Below, piece after piece: positions 26,425 to 35,669 of a stretch of DNA of 64,000 nt. Source of the DNA: Clostridiales bacterium (lineage in GTDB: Bacteria > Bacillota > Clostridia > Saccharofermentanales > Saccharofermentanaceae); contig JAFZPX010000062.1 of the NCBI GenBank assembly GCA_017552455.1, positions 1 through 64,000 on the forward strand, given 5' to 3'. The position numbers and the translations under genes were made by a program. Numbering within the stretch: the stretch's first letter is position 1; each line of letters begins with the position of its first letter. The notes beneath the pieces were generated by a model. That model was given only the letters and a program-made list of their open reading frames with translations, was not told the origin of the DNA and did no database searches.

Positions 26425-26459
26425 ACAGTTATAAAAAGACGAAAATGACATGTAACTGT
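26425..26459. promoter_or_regulatory. Possible LytTR-type inverted half-sites between agrA and the PIN gene
   Basis: ACAGTTA (26425-26431) and its complement TAACTGT (26453-26459) share the core of the LytTR consensus. They sit in the divergent region 26235-26597, otherwise without genes. Confidence 0.3.
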
Positions 26460-26597
26460 CAGCACAAGCGGTTTATTAGAATGGGATAATACAATATAAA
26501 GGGAAAGACTCATCAAAAAGAGCAGAAGCAAACACTTTACAAATTGATGATGAAATGTAATAGAATGGATTATTAATCGTTGCCAGTAGGAGGTTGT

Positions 26598-27926
26598 ATG
26601 TTAGACGATGTGGCTTTGAAAAGCAATAAAGACGCTCCCAGCATTCAGTCATTGATAAGTGGATCAACATATATAGTATTTGATACTAACGTTTTGCTAA
26701 ATATATATCATTACTCTCCCGAGTTTACTGAGTTTGCTATGGATTGTCTTAATCAAATAAAGGGAACGATTATGCTGCCTTCGACAGTTCGTATTGAGTA
26801 TGGGAAGCACTGTGATCGTGAATATCATGCTATGAAGAATAGAATTGAACGATTTGGTGAGTCCATACTTAAAAGCACGACCGCATCCTCTGCAAAAATG
26901 CTGAATATATGTGATGATTTAGAAAAAATGCAGTTCCCTGATATTGATGTTTTAAAAGCAGAAATAACTCAAAAGCTTGATGAAATCAAAAAAGCCGTTG
27001 AGACTTATAAGTCTAATCATAATGACTTGAAACTAATAGCCGAATGGAGTGATAACGATCACTTAAAACAATTAGTGAGCAAATTAGATGTTAATCAAAT
27101 AATGGATTCTCCTGATTATGAAACTCTATATAGTTGGTATGAATCTGGTGAAAAACGATTTGCAAGTAAAATGCCGCCGGGATATAAAGATGATGATAAA
27201 CCTGGAGTGAGTCGGTACAGTGATTTGGTGTTGTGGTTGGAAACAATCCGCTATGCCAAGAATAAAAATGTAAACATAATCTTTGTGACAGATGATGTTA
27301 AGGGTGATTGGTGGCAGACAAACAGTGATGGATCTATTTGTTTCCGTAACGAACTGATCGAAGAGTTTTGCAAAGAAACAAGTCAAAAGATATATCCTTA
27401 TACTTCTGCTGAATTCTACACATTTATTTCAGACACGTTTGAGATTGAACGTGTTCCAGCTGTTGAATATGCACTTAATAAAACGGATAATGATTACTGT
27501 ATTAACGTTCAAGAGGAGGTATTCGACAGTATCATTACTGAATTGAGCTACTCTGGATCAGATTATTTAGATGTAGATCCTTTTACTTTGGGAACTGAAG
27601 GAATCGATGAGTTTGAAGTTATAGATTATAGTTTCGATTCAGCTACTCGTATTGATAGAGATAATAATATAGTTACTTATCAATTTGAATACACTGTAAC
27701 CCTTGATGGTACCTCTTTCGATTATTGGGGTAGAGATGAAGATACCAAAGAGGTGATACTATCTCCTGGAATATATCATAAATATGAGGGTGCTATTACA
27801 GTAGAAGTTAAAAGAGAGTGTGCCTCATTTATTGATTTTGAATCGGACAGGTCGTTCAAAGAAGCAAAAATAATTGAGGGCAAGTTAAAAGAGATTGAAA
27901 GCAAGGATTTAAATATCAGCGACTGA
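26598..27926 (+). CDS. PIN-like domain protein (DUF4935 type)
   Basis: Protein of 442 residues. The N-terminal PIN-like RNase fold shows TYIVFDTNVLLNIY (first Asp), an acidic SRYSDLVLWLE and IIFVTDDVKGDWW, the order seen in PIN_8/DUF4935 proteins. The C-terminal 170 residues are beta-rich and unassigned. The frame opens at 26580, but AGGAGG four bases before ATG 26598 sets the start. Such proteins occur in defence islands and probably cut RNA when triggered; that role is inference. It is the only plus-strand gene here and is divergent from the agr array. Confidence 0.8.
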   Translation: MLDDVALKSNKDAPSIQSLISGSTYIVFDTNVLLNIYHYSPEFTEFAMDCLNQIKGTIMLPSTVRIEYGKHCDREYHAMKNRIERFGESILKSTTASSAKMLNICDDLEKMQFPDIDVLKAEITQKLDEIKKAVETYKSNHNDLKLIAEWSDNDHLKQLVSKLDVNQIMDSPDYETLYSWYESGEKRFASKMPPGYKDDDKPGVSRYSDLVLWLETIRYAKNKNVNIIFVTDDVKGDWWQTNSDGSICFRNELIEEFCKETSQKIYPYTSAEFYTFISDTFEIERVPAVEYALNKTDNDYCINVQEEVFDSIITELSYSGSDYLDVDPFTLGTEGIDEFEVIDYSFDSATRIDRDNNIVTYQFEYTVTLDGTSFDYWGRDEDTKEVILSPGIYHKYEGAITVEVKRECASFIDFESDRSFKEAKIIEGKLKEIESKDLNISD

Positions 27927-27938
27927 ATATTATGATGA

Positions 27939-28124
27939 TATCTGGAATGTGAAAAATCATTAAACAGATTGAATTCACAAATAACCAAAACATTCAATTA
28001 TGAAACTACTGACACGCCAGTATTAAGGGTTACTGGAAATATCAAATTGGCTGAAGAAGTACCGATTTTGTATGAATCCCCTGATGTAGCCTATTCTTAT
28101 ATTCAAAAAAGTTGGCTGAATTGA
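27939..28124 (+). pseudogene. C-terminal gene fragment after the PIN gene
   Basis: Sixty-one codons remain open without a start and encode a protein-like tail (includes DTPVLRVTGNIKLAEEVP and ends SYIQKSWLN). It is probably the surviving end of a gene lost from this site. The rest of 27927-28238 holds nothing recognisable. Confidence 0.35.
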
Positions 28125-28238
28125 TTACAATACCCACAACCGATCTTTATCGGTAACGACTTCAAAGAAAGAAAATATGCAAAGTAAACTCACATATCTT
28201 TTCTTTATGAAGAAGGATACCTACTTACAAGCAATCTG

Positions 28239-29021
28239 TCAATCAAGAATCATTTCTGTTATTTGATCACAAGTGGGAAGACCTAATTCATCGCAGCGTT
28301 CAAGATAATTGCTATAACCATTAACATCATCACTGTTGAGATTAAAAGAGTAATTTATTGTGTAGTTCTCCACGTAATAATAGGCATAAAAACTTACATC
28401 GTTAGGCCTAGAATCGTCTAAAGCAAAACAATATCCATTTTCCGTCGAACTACTAGATAAAAAGGTGTTGCTATTCATAGTTGCTTCAACTTCACATCTA
28501 AAACACTCTTCCGCCCAATTATCACCTTCAAATTCAACAAAATCTATTCCTTCAATATAAAGCTTTCGAGTAATATGATACTCATATTCCATAGGATAAT
28601 ACATGACTATGGGATCAGATTGTGGTTCTTCGTCATCAATTCTTGCAGTAACCGGTCTTGTCGCATCTTCCAAAAAGGATTGATAATCTGCGGCGTAGAA
28701 AAACCTGCTATCCGATGATACATATGTAGAATAATTTGATAGAACACTTGCCATTTCATCAGAATTTATGCCATACAATTCCATATATGCGTCTAACAAT
28801 TCATCGAAAGAGAGTGAGACATTAAGAAATCCAATTGAATAATCCGGAATTTGAGTATCCTGAGTATCAATGGTTGTCAATAAACTCTCGGCATTTTCAG
28901 AAACAGAGATTCCATATGACGCTTCATCAGGGTGCGATTCAACACTGATTCGATTGGTTGTGCAAGAACACAGCGTAAACATAGATAAAATGCTTATTAA
29001 TGCTATTCGATTTGTTTTCAT
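28239..29021 (-). CDS. Lipoprotein, 260 residues, partner of the CBM2-like/caspase-like protein
   Basis: The start at 29021 (MKTNRIALISILSMFTLCSC) gives a proper type II signal peptide with lipobox Cys20. The longer frame from 29057 runs through the upstream gene. Its ATG overlaps the upstream stop as ATGA, so the two genes are coupled. The mature protein is acidic and beta-rich, with no domain I know. Coupling suggests that it acts with the large secreted protein, for example as a surface partner or protective lipoprotein. Confidence 0.75.
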   Translation of the reverse strand: MKTNRIALISILSMFTLCSCTTNRISVESHPDEASYGISVSENAESLLTTIDTQDTQIPDYSIGFLNVSLSFDELLDAYMELYGINSDEMASVLSNYSTYVSSDSRFFYAADYQSFLEDATRPVTARIDDEEPQSDPIVMYYPMEYEYHITRKLYIEGIDFVEFEGDNWAEECFRCEVEATMNSNTFLSSSSTENGYCFALDDSRPNDVSFYAYYYVENYTINYSFNLNSDDVNGYSNYLERCDELGLPTCDQITEMILD

Positions 29022-32000
29022 AACAAACCTCGTTCGACTATAGGGTCGTGATAACAATCTTCCCCCGGAGTATAACTATAAACTATGTATCCTTCACCTT
29101 CTGAATTAGGTAATATATACATAACCCCTATATAGACATCATCTTCATAAACATTTGATATAACTATGTCATCATTATTGCGTGTAAACGATAAAAATCC
29201 TTCTGGATTATCCAACAGAGTATAATCTCCACATAAAAAACATGTTAATCCTCCAGCTGAATTATCATTATTCTCAAATTGTGTATATTCATCCACAGAG
29301 CAAGTGATTGGTTCACCATAACTCATAAAATAAAAATGCTCGCCTCGGTTAAAGAATAATGTATCGGCAGCAATAACCTGTTCTATATTGTTACGCGATT
29401 CCAAAAAGCATTCAGCTAAGCTCTTAAAATTATTGTAGCGAGCTCCACAAGAACAAGCATATAGATTTAATGATTCAATATGTTTATTGGGCAACCTACT
29501 TAATCTTAGTATTCTGTAATCTGTTGGGCTATCTCCGAGTCTATATGCATCAATATACAACCTGTCAGATAATTCATCATTCGTTCCTAAAGTCAAAGAC
29601 ACCTGACTTCCGTGAGTATTGATCGTAACATACTTCGCATTATAATAATATTTATCACCATATGGTTTTGTGCCCAAGAAGTAATAGTCGAATGATAATC
29701 CAATTCCGTTCCAACCAGTTTCAAACGAATCAGCATCGGTGAATTTATATAAACATACGTTGTATCCAAGCGACTCATATAGGACCTTGCTAAGTTGAGC
29801 ATCATAAAAGAAATCTTGATTGGTGAAGATATAAATATAATCCTCATTAAGAGTCATCGGTCTAGCATCTTCATCATCTCTCACATTATCCTCATCAGTA
29901 TACTGTTTCATCGGATCTGATTTTACACAAGCGACACCCAAGCATTGCCCATACCCTAATAAAAGTGTATACCTATAAAAATAAAAATAAGTTGAATCAG
30001 GAGAAATACTTCCTTCTTCAGATTCATAAATAACAGTATTATTCAAAGAAATAGACAACCTGCCGTCATTATCTCGACTAAGTAAATATAGATTACCATA
30101 TTCTTCTCCATCCAGTAATGTATCCCCGTCAGAATCCAGAGAATCAGGATTTGAGTAATATATTTCTCCATTAGTTCCGAGTATTCCGCTTATTTCTAGA
30201 TTGTCCGGTAAACCATCATGATCATTATCTCCATCTGTAGACTCGTTAGTATAAACACTCCATGTGTATGTATAATTTAACCCGCCAAACACAATAAAGT
30301 GTCCTATATTCAATGTCTCTAAACGAACATCATTAGGATGTGAGGTTAAGTATTGATTCCATGCTGTATTCTCATAACGTTCTGGCGCAATTGTTCCGCC
30401 ATAGAATCTTCCTGTATCAATCCATTCGCCTGCTTCGTTTTGTTCATAAATTGGAAATGCGTCATAGTATACTCCACGTGTATGCCACGTGACGGTTCTT
30501 ATAGAACCAGTTGTCGATGTAGTTGGGGTTATCTGCAGATTATTCCACTTATTCAAATCAACTAATATATATGTACTGAAATGATTCAACGCGAGCGTAA
30601 TTGTATTATTCGTAGTATCAACTACAGCTTGTTCTTGAAGAATAAAAAAACCTGATTCTTCATCGTACCAAAGCACACCCAAATCATTCTCATTTGTTTC
30701 ACCTAATGCATTTTCATCATAAATGATACTAAGAGTCATAGATTCAAAATATCCTTCGGACTCTATGTTAATTGGTATACCTACTCGACCGCATACATCA
30801 GTACAATAGACATCTCTGTTGTACATATCCTCAATTTTAGTATTGCTTGTGATCAAACCGGAAATACTACCACTTATCTGTACTGATGAAATCTCATGAG
30901 GATGATCATCTGCAATCGATGCCATTGATAAAGATTGACTGAACAAAACATAGTTATCAGTTATTCCATCACCATCAGAGTCACTGCTTCCCGGATTCAA
31001 TCCAAGAGTTACCTCATCGCCATCTTTTATTCCATCCGAGTCGGAGTCTTCGTTTCTTGGATCTGTTCCATAAAAATAAATTTCATTGTAATCGTTGATA
31101 CCATCACAATCGCTGTCATACGCAAACATACATGTTCCCGCTGCATATTCTCCTCCGTTGTGAATGCCGTCTCCATCATAATCCTCTTCGAAATCGCTTA
31201 TTCCGTTGCCATCTGTATCAACAATTTTAGGATTTGTTAGCACCTTAATCTCATCACCATCTAACAGCCCATCTCCATCTGTATCCGGATTATCAGGGTC
31301 AGTCACATACATTCCCTCTTGAATATCAAGCAATCCATCATCATCACGATCTCTCATGTAATACTCTGGATCCATTTCTTCTGTGGGAGTCGGCTCTACA
31401 GTTGGTGTAGGGGTTCCTGATGGCTCTTCCGTCGGTGTTTCCGTAGGAGTAGGTGTAGGAGTGGGCTCAACAATGCTACCACCGCCAACATACTCAAGAT
31501 AATCAGAAACACCATTAGCATCTACATCATCAGTAAGATGATATGCAAGATCAACTACTGTAAGTTCAACATTCGACAGATTAAGCGTATCTTCAGTGTT
31601 AACTCCCTGTATTCCGAAGTTATATGTATTGTTAGCAAATAGCCTCATGTTGTTCTCATCATGGGTTATCTCATACGAGTCGTCACCTTCGATGTTGAGC
31701 ACCGCAGAAGATACTGCGGTTATATCTCTGTTAGCTGTAAAGTTAAGACTCCAGTGCTGACAATCAACCTGTGGCTGCAGTGTTAACTGCCCTGTAAAGC
31801 CGGTCTCCCATGCAGAGTATTCTGTATACGCAAGAGTATACTGACTTGCATCAACTACAGTTGCCTGTGTGTTAAGAAGATACCATGTAGGATCTACAGA
31901 AAGCTCTGTTTCTGTATCAGAAGAGAATGTAATACCGACTGTAACGGATTCTCCTGTACGGATATCCTGATTCCAGCCGTTACTTGTAATCGTATATGTA

Positions 32001-32305
32001 CCATTACCGTCAGTCTCATAGAGAGCACCGTTCCAGATGTTTTCAATACTATAAGGTGTATTAAATGTCAGATACCAGTTATGGATCGTATCGTTGCCAG
32101 TGTTAGTCAGCACAAGATCAATGCTTTCGTGATTGATCCAACTTGATGTTATATTTGTCGTTATCTCATAATCAAGTTCGGACTGTACAGAATAATATGT
32201 AGGTGAATTGATCACATCCGCCAATACCATTGACGGAAGACCATTTATAGCAATAACTCCCGTGATAACAACACTTACCAACTCACTAAATCTACTTCTA
32301 CTCAT
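29018..32305 (-). CDS. Secreted CBM2-like / type-3 repeat protein with caspase-like C-terminus
   Basis: Protein of 1095 residues: signal peptide (1-30), two CBM2-like beta domains (about 40-250), a TPTPTETPTEEP linker, about six calcium-binding thrombospondin type-3-like repeats (DTDGDGLLDGDE, DSDSDGIKDGDE and others, about 320-460), a beta region, a seventh DSDGDTLLDGEEYG-like unit, and a C-terminal domain with INTHGSQ (His about 898) and LYACSCG (Cys about 951). A His-Gly followed by Ala-Cys-x-x-Gly is the clan CD (caspase/CHAT/gingipain) dyad pattern. Self-processing or target cleavage outside the cell is inferred. The start at 32305 has GAGAGG; the frame from 32332 lacks one. It shares its N-terminal design with the RHS protein. 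Confidence 0.75.
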   Translation of the reverse strand: MSRSRFSELVSVVITGVIAINGLPSMVLADVINSPTYYSVQSELDYEITTNITSSWINHESIDLVLTNTGNDTIHNWYLTFNTPYSIENIWNGALYETDGNGTYTITSNGWNQDIRTGESVTVGITFSSDTETELSVDPTWYLLNTQATVVDASQYTLAYTEYSAWETGFTGQLTLQPQVDCQHWSLNFTANRDITAVSSAVLNIEGDDSYEITHDENNMRLFANNTYNFGIQGVNTEDTLNLSNVELTVVDLAYHLTDDVDANGVSDYLEYVGGGSIVEPTPTPTPTETPTEEPSGTPTPTVEPTPTEEMDPEYYMRDRDDDGLLDIQEGMYVTDPDNPDTDGDGLLDGDEIKVLTNPKIVDTDGNGISDFEEDYDGDGIHNGGEYAAGTCMFAYDSDCDGINDYNEIYFYGTDPRNEDSDSDGIKDGDEVTLGLNPGSSDSDGDGITDNYVLFSQSLSMASIADDHPHEISSVQISGSISGLITSNTKIEDMYNRDVYCTDVCGRVGIPINIESEGYFESMTLSIIYDENALGETNENDLGVLWYDEESGFFILQEQAVVDTTNNTITLALNHFSTYILVDLNKWNNLQITPTTSTTGSIRTVTWHTRGVYYDAFPIYEQNEAGEWIDTGRFYGGTIAPERYENTAWNQYLTSHPNDVRLETLNIGHFIVFGGLNYTYTWSVYTNESTDGDNDHDGLPDNLEISGILGTNGEIYYSNPDSLDSDGDTLLDGEEYGNLYLLSRDNDGRLSISLNNTVIYESEEGSISPDSTYFYFYRYTLLLGYGQCLGVACVKSDPMKQYTDEDNVRDDEDARPMTLNEDYIYIFTNQDFFYDAQLSKVLYESLGYNVCLYKFTDADSFETGWNGIGLSFDYYFLGTKPYGDKYYYNAKYVTINTHGSQVSLTLGTNDELSDRLYIDAYRLGDSPTDYRILRLSRLPNKHIESLNLYACSCGARYNNFKSLAECFLESRNNIEQVIAADTLFFNRGEHFYFMSYGEPITCSVDEYTQFENNDNSAGGLTCFLCGDYTLLDNPEGFLSFTRNNDDIVISNVYEDDVYIGVMYILPNSEGEGYIVYSYTPGEDCYHDPIVERGLL

Positions 32306-32346
32306 AATACCTCTCCATACCAACACAAACAAAAATACTTATATTG

Positions 32347-32374
32347 ATTATCATGGGATTATGATACTTGTCAA
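32347..32374 (-). promoter_or_regulatory. Promoter of the CBM2-like/caspase-like gene
   Basis: Minus strand TTGACA (32369-32374), a 16-base spacer and GATAAT (32347-32352) lie about 40 bases before the ATG at 32305. Confidence 0.55.
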
Positions 32375-32538
32375 CAAGATTTAATACATTTGGCGCGAGT
32401 TGTATCTTTATGTCGTGAGTTGTCAGATTGGGCTTTCTTCTGTCCAAAACACGCTTCAAGCATTATCTTAATAACACTCTCAGTACCCCCTATATTCGTG
32501 TATTTAACCAATGCAAAAAGAACCCGGTCTTCCCTCAT
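32371..32538 (-). CDS. Possible small protein, 55 residues
   Basis: ATG 32538 overlaps the preceding frame's stop as ATGA. The product begins MREDRVLFALVKYTNIGG and has a helical middle and a basic, polar end. There is no separate ribosome site and no known family. It may be a real coupled gene of the decayed mobile element or a chance frame. Confidence 0.3.
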   Translation of the reverse strand: MREDRVLFALVKYTNIGGTESVIKIMLEACFGQKKAQSDNSRHKDTTRAKCIKSC

Positions 32539-33105
32539 CTCACTCTCACCCTCACCTTCTTCGACTTCTTCGACTCCTCAAGAAGCCTTCTCTTCTGTTC
32601 CTCGTAGGTGCGCTGCTGGACGAGTCTCATGGCATTAAGCCTGACCTGCGGTGAATCTGCGATTATCTCGTCACACATCCGCACATCCTTATACAGCTCA
32701 CGCATCTTGTCGGTCTTCTCCTGAGCAGCAATTCTACACAGATTCGCATATGCTGGAGAACCTTTTCTCTCCCATCGCTTCTGCTCTAACCTGAGTTTCT
32801 TCCGCAAGCTCCGATATCTGTTCTTTCCTCCTGGTCTTCAACCGCTCCGCCTGTTCGTAAGTATCGATCCTATAAAGACTGCAGAAGCGCTGCTTATTTA
32901 TGAATTTATCAAGCTTCCTGATGGCCTCCCGAAGTTCAGGCGAATACTCACGGTACTTCCTGCTTTTCTTACAAGACTTAAGCTGGATACTGTAGTACTT
33001 ATACACTACACGGTACCCAGCTCTCTCAAGTCTTGATCTGTATCTTTCTATCGTCTCGTCATTCTTAACTGCTTCGAGTTCCGAGAACGGATGGTAATCC
33101 TTGAC
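32535..33105 (-). pseudogene. Frameshifted coiled-coil protein of a mobile element (relaxase-tail type)
   Basis: Two overlapping frames (32734-33105 and 32535-32807) together give one continuous charged, helical protein: DYHPFSELEAVKNDE, then ELREAIRKLDKFINKQRFC, and in the second frame KTDKMRELYKDVRMCDEI. The shift lies around 32740-32830 and there is no start. The composition and the RLxMCxxI-type end resemble C-termini of Clostridial mobilisation relaxases, a moderate likeness. With the recombinase remnant next door it marks a decayed mobile element. Confidence 0.5.
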
Positions 33106-33163
33106 CTAAAAGAGGTGCAGTTTACTCTGCACCTCCTACACTTAATAAATACACGTATTTTTA

Positions 33164-33655
33164 CTACCACCGTCTCTCTACCTCATACCCACCAACAAAG
33201 ATGATCCTAATATGATTCTTCACCTCAACTACGATCTTATCGATCAGCTGGCGAATCATGACATCATCCCACTCGTACGGATGATTCTTTAGGGCTGAGA
33301 GCATATCGATTATCTCGTCGATTCTTCTGGATGTCAGGCTGTTGCTGCTACTTTCCTGTATTACCTTCTCAAGCTCTTCTTCTGTCTTGTTCTTCTCCAT
33401 CATGAGCTTCTCAAAGAGTTCATCATCAAAAGGAGTGGCGTTCATATCTTCGTCGAACTTGATACTGCGGATCATATCATCACACTGCTCCTGAAGCTTT
33501 GTGATCTTGACTTGGAGCTCAACTCCCCTGATACCAAGAGTTTTGAATCCCATAACGGTCTCCAACTCCTGTCTCATAGCCGACAGCACATTATCTATAT
33601 CGTGGGCGGATTCTCTAATTGCCGTAAGGTAATTTACATCTGGGAGAGCTTTTGC
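33164..33655 (-). pseudogene. C-terminal remnant of a large serine recombinase
   Basis: About 160 codons are open without a proper start. The end (WDDVMIRQLIDKIVVEVKNH, then a hydrophobic strand and YEVERRW) is the standard finish of transposon/phage large serine recombinases, where FDxxLFxxLIEKIxV precedes IEFKxGxEIE. A coiled-coil stretch rich in Glu and Lys precedes it, as in that family. The catalytic and zinc domains are gone. Confidence 0.65.
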
Positions 33656-33687
33656 TTAGTCTTTTCCATTATAGTCTATAATCCCGA

Positions 33688-34479
33688 CTACAGATCAGAA
33701 CTGCAGCTTCGTGCAAAATACATCTGAGCTGTTGTAATAAAACGTTCAACATCTAAATATAGTTTATCTTTCCAGATCTGTTGATGTATCTTGTCGACAT
33801 TAATTGTATGTAAACCTCCAAAAGAATCTGTCATATTGAGAAAGTCCATATTTAATTCTTTTGTTTGTTCTGATATTTCACGCAATCCGTATTCTCCTTT
33901 TAAGGAGTCCACAGGAACACCACGCAACTTGGCAGGTTTAACTACAGAAACCATATAAAGGTCAAACAGAATATTGTAATTAGGAAATGTTTCTCCCTTA
34001 TCAATATCCTCAGACAACAATACTTCTAAGATTTTCAATATCCAATCTGCTTCCTGTCTGTCACTCTTCATTTCGCATATATGCTTGTATTCCTCATCGC
34101 TCATCCCAGGCTCAAGTTCAGGTATTGATGCGTCTTTAGCAACTTCAAGCTCATGAAGGATCTCTACCGTCTTTGAGTTTAATCCGGTATAAGCACTTGC
34201 TTGTTCATTCTCGTGATTAGGAAACTCAGTCTCAAAACCAAATATATAATCCATTCCCAGATTGCATTTATCATGTAATGCTTGTAGAAACTCCGGATCA
34301 ATAAACTTGTAATTACCATGTTCAATATCATGCATCTTGCTTTTAATGCCTTTATCATCCAAATAATCTCCGGGGAAAAGGAACTCATAGAACGCTGTTT
34401 GGCTCATCTTCCGTTTGGCTCGCTCTGCCTTTACTGTTTCTCCTAGTTTAATTAGGTAGGGATTTTTACCACCTTTCAC
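33688..34479 (-). CDS. XRE-family transcriptional regulator
   Basis: Protein of 263 residues. The N-terminal helix-turn-helix (about 10-75) shows LGETVKAERAKRKMSQTAFY and DIEHGNYKFIDPEFLQALHD, a Cro/C1 fold. The remaining 190 residues are helical and unassigned. The start is GTG 34479, with AGAGGT ten bases upstream. It is divergent from the DUF4417-toxin cassette and is the obvious candidate to control it. Confidence 0.85.
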   Translation of the reverse strand: MKGGKNPYLIKLGETVKAERAKRKMSQTAFYEFLFPGDYLDDKGIKSKMHDIEHGNYKFIDPEFLQALHDKCNLGMDYIFGFETEFPNHENEQASAYTGLNSKTVEILHELEVAKDASIPELEPGMSDEEYKHICEMKSDRQEADWILKILEVLLSEDIDKGETFPNYNILFDLYMVSVVKPAKLRGVPVDSLKGEYGLREISEQTKELNMDFLNMTDSFGGLHTINVDKIHQQIWKDKLYLDVERFITTAQMYFARSCSSDL

Positions 34480-34576
34480 GTTGTTTGTACCTCTTTTAGC
34501 AATATATTTGATGGCTATATTTTATACCCTCTCGATAGTAGACTCAAGTCAAATAAAACATTGCGGAGGTCACGAA

Positions 34577-35230
34577 ATGACGAAAATAAACAAACAAAGA
34601 AGCGGATGTATTGATGTATTTAACTCTTTTCTAGTCTGTTTGGCTACTTATGCAGGAATCTTTGAATTTCCAATAATACGTCCGTGCTATGAAATACCCG
34701 ACAGACTTATTCTATTCTCTAAATGCATCTCATCAAAAGACTTCAACTATTGGGTTCATTTCTATGAAGACGATTACTTGTTCGAACGGATCTGGAACAA
34801 CCCACGAAAGTATCTTCCAATTCTTAAAAGATTCAAGGGCGTAATCTTACCGGACTTTTCTGTATATAGAGATATGCCTTTTGTAATGCAGCTTTGGAAC
34901 ATTTATCGAAGCAGAGCTATCGGATGCTGGTTGCAGGCAAATGGAATCAAAGTAATCCCGAACATAAGATATGGCGACAAACGAACCTATCGTAGCTGTT
35001 GTGACGGAATTTCAAAACACTGCACTATTGCTATTGGATCCCATGGCACTCTGAAGAATCGAGAAGACCGTATCATTTTTGCTAAAGGTCTTGAAGTAGT
35101 AGTCAATCGTCTTATGCCATCGGTCATCGTAGTCTATGGATCCTGTCCTGATTCGATATTTCAGACATACAAAGATATGGGGATCAAGATAGTCAATTTC
35201 AAAAGCGACTATGCTAAATCAAGGGGGTGA
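34577..35230 (+). CDS. DUF4417 family protein
   Basis: Protein of 217 residues. The DUF4417 hallmarks are visible: KCISSKDFNYWVHFYEDDY, VILPDFSVYRDMP, RSRAIGCWLQANGIKVIPN and a VVYGSCPD-type end. The family is widespread in Bacillota and their phages and has no settled function. The ATG at 34577 follows GGAGGTCACGAA; the frame from 34481 is longer but has no ribosome site. It is the first gene of a three-gene plus-strand set, with the next gene starting four bases after its stop. Confidence 0.82.
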   Translation: MTKINKQRSGCIDVFNSFLVCLATYAGIFEFPIIRPCYEIPDRLILFSKCISSKDFNYWVHFYEDDYLFERIWNNPRKYLPILKRFKGVILPDFSVYRDMPFVMQLWNIYRSRAIGCWLQANGIKVIPNIRYGDKRTYRSCCDGISKHCTIAIGSHGTLKNREDRIIFAKGLEVVVNRLMPSVIVVYGSCPDSIFQTYKDMGIKIVNFKSDYAKSRG

Positions 35231-35234
35231 TATA

Positions 35235-35669
35235 ATGGGAGCAGGTTATCATGGAGGTTTCGGAAACACTGAAGGCAGTTTAAAACTCAATCTACAACTA
35301 TTTGCTAATAGAGCAATTGAGCCTAATGGTCATGTAACAGAACAAAGCCTATCTGATCACAGAGAGTATTTCTGGGGGAAATCCGTAAAGAAGATTGAGA
35401 AAATTCTCCAGAAACATGGCTACCAAACCAAGAGAAGGCCTTCAATTCATTCAGATTCCAAAGCTAAGATAATAGTGACAACGAATCATTCGAAGGACAA
35501 GAACATAACACAAATACAGGTTTCACCGGGAAGTAAAAGACATGGTCATATACCTTATGTAAAAGTTAGCACAAACGATTCTGGTAAATTCAAGCTTGTT
35601 AATGGCTTCCCCCATCAATACAAGACAGATAACAAAGAGAAGGCAAAGATTTTCTTTAGGAGGAGATAA
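35235..35669 (+). CDS. Candidate toxin with HGGFGNT-type N-terminus
   Basis: Protein of 144 residues. It opens with MGAGYHGGFGNTEGS, a lead I recall next to DUF4417 genes, then LKLNLQLFA, a short motif shared by phage structural proteins and Bacillota polymorphic toxins. The C-terminal 100 residues are basic (KKIEKILQKHGYQTKRRPS, QIQVSPGSKRHGHIPYVK, KIFFRRR) and look like a small nuclease-type or RNA-binding toxin fold. AAGGGGGT precedes ATG 35235. The next gene starts at the base after its stop, the usual toxin-immunity spacing. The toxin call is inference. Confidence 0.6.
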   Translation: MGAGYHGGFGNTEGSLKLNLQLFANRAIEPNGHVTEQSLSDHREYFWGKSVKKIEKILQKHGYQTKRRPSIHSDSKAKIIVTTNHSKDKNITQIQVSPGSKRHGHIPYVKVSTNDSGKFKLVNGFPHQYKTDNKEKAKIFFRRR

